Shown here one piece after another: positions 59,232-64,000 of a stretch of 64,000 bases of DNA. The first letter of the stretch is position 1. Every line of letters begins with the position of its first letter. Origin of the DNA: Clostridiales bacterium (lineage in GTDB: Bacteria > Bacillota > Clostridia > Christensenellales > Aristaeellaceae). A program made the translations under genes and the position numbers. The stretch covers positions 45,877 to 109,876 of the forward strand of contig JALFVL010000020.1 in NCBI GenBank assembly GCA_022787165.1, given 5' to 3'. The notes below the pieces were generated by a model. That model saw only the letters and a list, made by a program, of their open reading frames with translations, did no database searches and was not told the origin of the DNA.

Positions 59232-60028
59232 GTCAGGTCAAACCGCTCCCTCAGCACGCGCATGACGCCGTCCTCGTCGTTGCTGGGCGCGATGTATTTG
59301 GCGATGCGCTTGAGCGCCGGATGCGCGTTTTCCATCGCGTAGCTCTCGCCGACGGCGCCGAGCAGCTCGCAGTCGTTGAGGTAATCGCCAAAGGCCATGC
59401 ATTCCTCGGGCCGGATGCCCAGCATCCGCTGGACGCCGCGCAGCGCCTCGCCCTTGTTGACGCCGGGCTTCATGACGTCGACCCAGTGCTCGCCGGAGAG
59501 AATGACGGAAAGCCTGTCCCCCAGCTCGCGCTTTAGCGTGGGCAGCTCATGGGTCTGCGCGTCGCCCTCGTCATAAAAGGCGACCTTGCAGACATCCGGG
59601 CTGCCTGTGTGGGCCATGAGGTCGGGCACAACGCGCTGGGCCGGGTAATAGCGCAGCGTCTCCGCGCGAAAATCCGGCGCGGCGGTCTGCTCGATGAGGC
59701 CCGTCTGCGCGCGGCAGAGCACGGGATAGACGCCCTCCAGCGTTCGCGCGGCGCGCACGATATCGGATAGCATCGCGGGATCGATAGGGTCGATGAGCAG
59801 CTGCTCGTCCCGCCGCATGACGAGCGCGCCGTTTTCGCAGATGAAGAGGATATCCTGCGCAAGCGGCTCAAGGTCGCGGCGCAGCGCGGCATACTGGCGG
59901 CCGCTGGCGACGGCGAAGAGGACGCCCTGCCTCCGCAGCTTTTGAATCGCGGGCAAAAGCCCGTCGGGCAGGCGCTTCTGGCTGTCCAGGAGCGTGCCGT
60001 CCATATCGCAGGCGATGAGTTTGATCAT
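59228..60028 (-). CDS. Cof-type HAD hydrolase
   Basis: 266 residues from the ATG at 60026-60028 (AAAGGAG site). Motif I ACDMDGTLLDS, motif II VASGRQYAAL, motif III Lys in KPGVNKGEALRGV, motif IV GDYLNDCELLGAVG with the type IIB cap in between. Phosphatase acting on sugar phosphates or flavin mononucleotide; substrate not predictable. Coupled to the RluA-family gene. Confidence 0.9.
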   Translation of the reverse strand: MIKLIACDMDGTLLDSQKRLPDGLLPAIQKLRRQGVLFAVASGRQYAALRRDLEPLAQDILFICENGALVMRRDEQLLIDPIDPAMLSDIVRAARTLEGVYPVLCRAQTGLIEQTAAPDFRAETLRYYPAQRVVPDLMAHTGSPDVCKVAFYDEGDAQTHELPTLKRELGDRLSVILSGEHWVDVMKPGVNKGEALRGVQRMLGIRPEECMAFGDYLNDCELLGAVGESYAMENAHPALKRIAKYIAPSNDEDGVMRVLRERFDLT

Positions 60029-60173
60029 GGGACTCCTTTGCATGGATGCAATGGTTGTTTAAAGATTTCAGGCTTGCTTTTTTCCTGAATAAAGAGGTTT
60101 CAAAGAAGGCTTTGAAATTCTCAGTGCTTTCACGCGCTGGGAGACGCGCTCCGCTGGGCGTTTGACGATGGAC

Positions 60174-60758
60174 TCAGTATTTTCCCTTCATCGGCCGGGG
60201 ATCGCCGCGCAGGATCGCGTACAGCGCCACATCGACGAACTTGCCCTTGTTGTAGAGCCGCTGGCGCAGCACGCCCTCGCGCTGCATGCCGCATTTCTCC
60301 ATCACGCGGCCGGAGGCGGGGTTGTCGAGCTCATGCTGCGCCTCGATGCGGTTGACGTCCATCGCGTCGAACGTGTAATCGATCACGCGGGCGAGCGCCT
60401 CGGTCATGTAGCCGCCGTTCCAGAGCCAGCGCGCCAGCGAATAGCCGACCTCGACACTGCCGTTGTCCTCGCTGTAGGCCATGTAGCCGATCGTGCCGAC
60501 GAGCTTGCCCGTGCGCTTCTCCTCGATGCCCCAGCTCGAGGGCTCGTCCGCGCGGTAGCGGCGCAGCATGTAGCGCAGATAGTCCTTCGCCTCGGAGATG
60601 TCCTTCTGCGCTGACCAGAGCACATGGCGCGCGACCTCCTCGTCGCGGCTGTATGCAAAGACGTCCCGGGCGTCGCGCATCGTCATGCGGCGCAGGCGCA
60701 GCCGCTGCGTCTCCAGCGGCGGCATCGAGAACAGGCCATAGGGATTGGGCGTGAACAT
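60174..60758 (-). CDS. RimJ/RimL-type GNAT N-acetyltransferase
   Basis: 194 residues. GNAT domain (Acetyltransf_3): METQRL-like start PPLETQRLRLRRMTMRDARDVF, GTIGYMAYSEDNGSVEVGYSL, WNGGYMTEALARVIDYTF (acetyl-CoA site region) and VNRIEAQHELDNPASGRVMEKCGM. It probably acetylates the N-terminus of a ribosomal or other protein. Monocistronic, with a TATAAT -10 at 60785-60790. The gap 60029-60173 contains a perfect TTTCAAAG/CTTTGAAA hairpin (60098-60117). Confidence 0.87.
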   Translation of the reverse strand: MFTPNPYGLFSMPPLETQRLRLRRMTMRDARDVFAYSRDEEVARHVLWSAQKDISEAKDYLRYMLRRYRADEPSSWGIEEKRTGKLVGTIGYMAYSEDNGSVEVGYSLARWLWNGGYMTEALARVIDYTFDAMDVNRIEAQHELDNPASGRVMEKCGMQREGVLRQRLYNKGKFVDVALYAILRGDPRPMKGKY

Positions 60759-60784
60759 GGGAAAGCACTTCCTTCCGATGACCC

Positions 60785-60813
60785 ATTATACACGATACGC
60801 GGGGAAAACGGAA
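60785..60813 (-). promoter_or_regulatory. Promoter of the GNAT gene
   Basis: On the minus strand TATAAT (60785-60790) has a weak -35 TTCCGT (60808-60813) 17 bases upstream. Confidence 0.5.
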
Positions 60814-60822
60814 CCCCTTCGT

Positions 60823-62247
60823 CTACCGGCGGCGCAGCCCCTTGGGATAGTGGTTCTTCATCAGGCCGCCCGCCTGCTTGCCAAAGCCCAGCGGCACGCC
60901 GCGGCAGGTCATCAGCGTATAGCCGCTCTCCCGCTCGCCCAGCGCAAGCGCCTCGCCCGCCTGGTAGAGGAGCGCCTGCTCGATCGTCAGCTCCGCCGTG
61001 CGCGCGGCCTGCTCCGGGAAAAGCGCCATCGCCAGCGCATGGTCGGGCTCCATGCGCCGTCCCTCGGCATGGGCGAGCAGCAGCCCCGTGCGCAGCACGC
61101 GCAGGCCGTCAAGCCGCGCAATGTCGATCCCCTCCGGCAGCGACCAGAGCGCGCCGCCCGCCAGATGCAGCCGCGGGAAGACGACCCCCGGGCGCAGGAC
61201 GCCCTGCGGGAGCGCGGCCTCGCCGGGCGCATCCTTCCCCGGCTTGCGCGCGGGCAGGGCCTTTTTGCCGCGCGGCGCCGGGGCCCTTTCCGGCATGAAC
61301 GCCTCTGGCACGAGTGTCTCCGGCACGAATGTCTCCGGCGCGAGTGTCTCCGGCGCGCCGGGCGCGTCCGCGTTTTTGCGCAGGAGCGAGACGAAATGCC
61401 CCTCGCCGCGTATCTCGTGCGGATAGAGATGGACATAGCCGCCCTTCGCCTCGGGCAGACCCGGCAGCGCGAAGGCTACTGGCGACAGCTCGGGGTGCGC
61501 GTCCAGCAGCCGGGTCAGCACGCCCTCGTTCTCCGTGTCGTTGAAGGTGCAGGTCGAGTAGACCATTGTGCCGCCGGGCGCGAGCATCCGGCAGGCGCTT
61601 TCAAGGATCTTAAGCTGCCTGTCGGCACAGCCGCGCGGCGCGTTTTCGCTCCACTCGTCCCGCGCCTCGATCTGGCGGCGGAACATGCCCTCGCCGGAGC
61701 AGGGCGCGTCGACGAGAATCCTGTCAAAGAACACCGGAAAGCGCGCGGCGAGCGCATCCGGCAGCGCGCTGGTGACGACGGCGTTGGCAACGCCCATCCG
61801 CTCGACGTTGCGGGAGAGCACCTGCGCGCGCGAGGGCACGGGCTCGTTGCACACGAGCAGCCCCTGTCCGCCCATCAGCGCGGCGATCTGCGTGCTCTTG
61901 CCGCCGGGCGCGGCGCACAGGTCAAGGATGCGCTCGCCGGGGCGCGGGTCAAGCGCCGTGACGGCAGAGAGGGCGCTGGGCTCCTGGAGATAATACAGCC
62001 CGCCCTCGTGCAGGGGCGAAAGGCCGGGGCGCGCGTCTCCTTCCACGAAATACGCGCCCTTCGCCCAGGGCACGGGCGCGCCCAACCCCTCGATTTCGCA
62101 GGGCGGCACGCCATCCGGGCAGCGCAGCAGGTTGACGCGCAGCGCGCGCGTCACGGGCGAACAAAGCGCCCTTTCATACGCAAAAAAGCCTGCTTCACCG
62201 AGCAGGCGTTTCATCTGATCCACATAAGCGGGGGGCAGGGTGTTCAT
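60823..62247 (-). CDS. rsmF: RsmF-like RNA cytosine-C5 methyltransferase (NOL1/NOP2/Sun)
   Basis: 474 residues from the ATG at 62245-62247. The N-terminal part binds RNA (VTRALRVNLLRCP). The catalytic Rossmann domain has ILDLCAAPGGKSTQIAALM, VCNEPVPSRAQVLSRNVERMG, LVDAPCSGEGMFRR (Pro-Cys motif) and MVYSTCTFNDTENEGVL (second catalytic Cys). A Pro/Glu/Thr linker made of a 15-base repeat separates it from an RsmF-type C-terminal domain. It methylates a cytosine in rRNA or tRNA. It starts ten bases after the stop of the small unknown gene at 62258. Confidence 0.9.
   Translation of the reverse strand: MNTLPPAYVDQMKRLLGEAGFFAYERALCSPVTRALRVNLLRCPDGVPPCEIEGLGAPVPWAKGAYFVEGDARPGLSPLHEGGLYYLQEPSALSAVTALDPRPGERILDLCAAPGGKSTQIAALMGGQGLLVCNEPVPSRAQVLSRNVERMGVANAVVTSALPDALAARFPVFFDRILVDAPCSGEGMFRRQIEARDEWSENAPRGCADRQLKILESACRMLAPGGTMVYSTCTFNDTENEGVLTRLLDAHPELSPVAFALPGLPEAKGGYVHLYPHEIRGEGHFVSLLRKNADAPGAPETLAPETFVPETLVPEAFMPERAPAPRGKKALPARKPGKDAPGEAALPQGVLRPGVVFPRLHLAGGALWSLPEGIDIARLDGLRVLRTGLLLAHAEGRRMEPDHALAMALFPEQAARTAELTIEQALLYQAGEALALGERESGYTLMTCRGVPLGFGKQAGGLMKNHYPKGLRRR
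61295..61354. repeat. 15-bp in-frame tandem repeat within rsmF
   Basis: Three close copies of ACGAGTGTCTCCGGC (61310, 61325, 61340) and a degenerate fourth at 61295, on the plus strand. They encode PET-(F/L)-V/A type units in the linker between the catalytic and C-terminal domains. Confidence 0.85.
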
Positions 62248-62257
62248 AGGGCCTCTT

Positions 62258-62668
62258 TCATTCCGCCGCGCAGGCTTCCCGCTCATCCCCTTCGCGAAGG
62301 AGGATGGCGCAGAGCTTGCGCCGCTCGTCAATGCCGGATTCGACGACATACACGCGCCCGATCTCGCAGGCGGAATTGAAGACGCTTTCGGTCGTCGTCA
62401 GATAGCAGAACATGTTTCGGGACGCGCGGGAGAGCATCGCGCGGAACTGCACATTGGGCGGCTCCAGCCCGGCGCGCCGGATCTTCTGGGCGAAGCGCCT
62501 GTAGGCCGTGTTGGCCTTGGCCGCGTTGTGGAATACCTCCGGCGAGAGCAGCAGCCGGCAGACGCCCTTCTCGATCTGGCTGGACGTCTGGTAGCGGCCC
62601 TCCCAGGGCCTGTCTTCCGGCCAGGCGACGATGTCAACCACGGCCCGGCCCGTTTCAATCGTGCGCAA
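62258..62668 (-). CDS. Small protein of unknown function, co-transcribed with rsmF
   Basis: 136 residues if started at the TTG at 62666-62668, which has GGGAGGGGG 8 bases upstream; a TTG at 62710 gives 150. Begins RTIETGRAVVDIVAWPED, then SSQIEKGVCRLLLSPEVFHNA and VQFRAMLSRASRNMFCYLTTT. Mixed alpha/beta, no signal peptide or membrane segment. I do not recognise the family. The promoter at 62721-62750 and the ten-base gap to rsmF suggest an operon. Confidence 0.6.
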   Translation of the reverse strand: MRTIETGRAVVDIVAWPEDRPWEGRYQTSSQIEKGVCRLLLSPEVFHNAAKANTAYRRFAQKIRRAGLEPPNVQFRAMLSRASRNMFCYLTTTESVFNSACEIGRVYVVESGIDERRKLCAILLREGDEREACAAE

Positions 62669-62720
62669 TAAATATTCCCCCTCCCTTCGCGAGACGGCAA
62701 CTGGCAACAATTCTATATTG

Positions 62721-62750
62721 ATTATATCACAATTTTCATCCGGCAGGCAA
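62721..62750 (-). promoter_or_regulatory. Promoter of the unknown gene/rsmF operon
   Basis: On the minus strand TTGCCT (62745-62750) and TATAAT (62721-62726) are 18 bases apart. Confidence 0.65.
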
Positions 62751-62870
62751 GAAAAAGGTTATTTTTCCCACCACTTTCGGTATTTTACCCATGCCTGAAT
62801 TGTGCGCAGGGGGATTTCATACGGAGATTTCTCCAAGCGCGGCGCCGTGCCCGCGCCGGGGACGGCCCTC

Positions 62871-63698
62871 TCAGAGCCGCTGCGCGGCGGAGAGCCCCGC
62901 GACGCAGCCCTCGCCGACGGCCTTGGCGACCTGCAGCGGCAGGCCGGTGCAGTCCCCCGCGGCATAGACGCGCGGCACGCTCGTGCGCATCATGCGGTCG
63001 ACGCGGATGAACGCGCCCTCGGTCTCAAGCCCGGGCAACAGCGAGGAGAGGGCCATCGCCTCGCGGAAGATGAAGACGCCGTCAAAGGGCAGCTCCAGAG
63101 CGCCGCAGAGCAGGCCGGTCGCGTGGGCATCGCCGAGGATCGCCTCCGGCTTCTCCTCGCGCACCTCAACGCGCGGATCGAGCGCCGGGTCGGGCGCGCC
63201 GAAATAGGCGACCTGCTCGCAGATTGATGCCAGGAAGTTCGCCTCGTGCAGCGCCTCCGGGCCCTGAGCGATGACGGCGACGCGCTTGCCGCGGTAGAGC
63301 ATGCCGTCGCAGGTGCCGCAATAGCTGACACCGCGGCCGAGCAGCTCGCCTTCGCCGGGGAGCAGCCGGGGCTGCTTTGCGCCGGTGCAGAGCACGACGG
63401 TGGCGGCCTCGACGAAATCCGCGCCCAGCGACAGGCCGAAGGAATCGCCCATCGGGACGACCTGATGGACGACGCCGGGGCGCGTCTTCGCGCCGAGGGC
63501 TCTGGCCTGATCGCGCATGGCCGCAAGCAGCGCCGGGCCGGAGATATTCGGCAGGCCGGGATAATTGGCGATTTCCTGCGCGCGGGCGAGCCAGCCCGTG
63601 TGCTGGCCGATGACGAGGACGGACTTGTCGCGCTTTCTCGCGCTGATGGCGGCGGAATAGCCCGCGGGGCCCGCGCCGATGACCGCAATGTCCAGCAT
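62871..63698 (-). CDS. Thioredoxin-reductase-like flavoprotein without a clear NADPH site
   Basis: 275 residues (typical TrxB is about 310). FAD motif VIGAGPAGYSAAISA at the start, redox CGTC at 127-130 in SYCGTCDGML, and the C-terminal FAD motif VYAAGDCTGLPLQVAKAVGEG. The middle domain that normally binds NADPH has VIAQGPEALHEANFL instead of a GGGxSA loop, and AYFGAPDPALD instead of HRRxxxRA. This pattern and the short length match ferredoxin-dependent flavin thioredoxin reductases described from Clostridium rather than NADPH enzymes. No thioredoxin gene is visible next to it. AGGAGG precedes the ATG. Confidence 0.8.
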   Translation of the reverse strand: MLDIAVIGAGPAGYSAAISARKRDKSVLVIGQHTGWLARAQEIANYPGLPNISGPALLAAMRDQARALGAKTRPGVVHQVVPMGDSFGLSLGADFVEAATVVLCTGAKQPRLLPGEGELLGRGVSYCGTCDGMLYRGKRVAVIAQGPEALHEANFLASICEQVAYFGAPDPALDPRVEVREEKPEAILGDAHATGLLCGALELPFDGVFIFREAMALSSLLPGLETEGAFIRVDRMMRTSVPRVYAAGDCTGLPLQVAKAVGEGCVAGLSAAQRL

Positions 63699-64000
63699 GA
63701 TTGCCTCCTGAAAGAATGATAAGGCCGGCTTCTGAAACAGAAGCAGACCGAGAAGTGCATTGAAGGCTGCACAGCAAAGCCTTGGCTTTCTTCACCTTAA
63801 CCGAAGCATACCCTGTTCCGGTTTCAAGGCAAAATGCATTTGTTTGCAAATCAGGGATACAGCCCCGGGTCCAGGGCCACAGCCCTGGTCGTTTCAAGGG
63901 GGTTATAGGGAGTCAAGAGGGATCTAAGGAGGACCGAAGCCTGCCGCCCGCTGTGCGGGAAACAGGCAGGCAAAGCGTCCCGAGCGAACCCCGTTCGCAA
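63699..64000. other. Intergenic region at the right edge
   Basis: A weak leftward promoter (TTGCCT and TATGCT 16 bases apart near 63806-63834) may serve the flavoprotein gene. The last 140 bases are rich in short palindromes (for example around CCCTGG and CCGCCCGCTGTGCGGG) but show no convincing gene or repeat copy. Confidence 0.3.

Noticed and set aside
60098..60117. Perfect TTTCAAAG/CTTTGAAA hairpin before the Cof hydrolase gene
   Set aside because: AT-rich, eight base pairs, no T-run and no gene end close by; kept only as a note in the GNAT entry.

Overview
The window is high-G+C (roughly two thirds by eye) bacterial chromosome with densely packed genes. The gene content is of Firmicutes/Clostridia type: two-subunit L-serine dehydratase, LytR-CpsA-Psr and CapA proteins, an ECF transporter S component, LrgAB, an apgM-type phosphoglycerate mutase and a BofC-like protein. 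A GC-rich gut-type Clostridia lineage is the best guess; the lineage itself is inference.

Layout. 1-2.6 kb: three secreted or membrane-anchored proteins, two of them phosphodiester-glycosidase (NAGPA) paralogues. 2.7-6.7 kb: an M42 aminopeptidase with an ECF S component, the decayed 3' end of an L-cysteine desulfidase gene, a DUF3842 protein and a uridine-kinase-like P-loop protein. 7-8.8 kb: a secreted flavin reductase of the fumarate/urocanate-reductase type. 8.8-10.5 kb: a less GC-rich patch with a DUF1801-type protein and a YoaP-like acetyltransferase. 10.5-12.3 kb: dnaA and oriC, without the usual dnaN or rpmH neighbours. 12.3-13.5 kb: aroF behind a Phe/Tyr-rich leader peptide and an attenuator. 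13.6-17.9 kb: a siroheme nitrite/sulfite reductase in line with a metal-chelate ABC importer. 18-25.6 kb: an acyltransferase, an XRE regulator, an exonuclease, sdaAB-sdaAA, tat genes and lrgAB.

25.7-29.3 kb: a GH36 alpha-galactosidase and a GT4 glycosyltransferase. 29.4-34.5 kb: a co-directional run of two AstE/AspA-like proteins (one without its metal ligands), a MATE exporter and an ABC exporter. 34.5-38.8 kb: an ArsC-like protein, an SDR, then a cobalamin-riboswitch-controlled btuFCD operon. 38.8-48.7 kb: RadC, HAD phosphatase, SWIM/SNF2 helicase, cation/proton antiporter, CapA, LCP and apgM. 49-53.6 kb: a Myb-like protein, a second secreted flavin reductase, a TetR regulator and a BofC-like protein. 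53.7-58 kb: an overlapping operon of two GT-C membrane proteins, a DUF218 protein and rsmG. 58.2-63.7 kb: RNA-modification enzymes (RluA, RsmF), Cof hydrolase, GNAT, an unknown protein and a thioredoxin-reductase-like flavoprotein that appears to lack an NADPH site.

The most unusual features are: (i) an interspersed element of about 130-155 bp made of three covarying hairpins with fixed linkers, in three full and two partial copies; (ii) the aroF leader peptide, which carries six aromatic codons in ten, all T-ending in a GC-rich genome; (iii) pairs of paralogues in which one member keeps and the other has lost the catalytic residues; (iv) a divergent promoter whose two -35 boxes are the same palindromic hexamer. 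No tRNA, rRNA, CRISPR array, insertion sequence or prophage was recognised.
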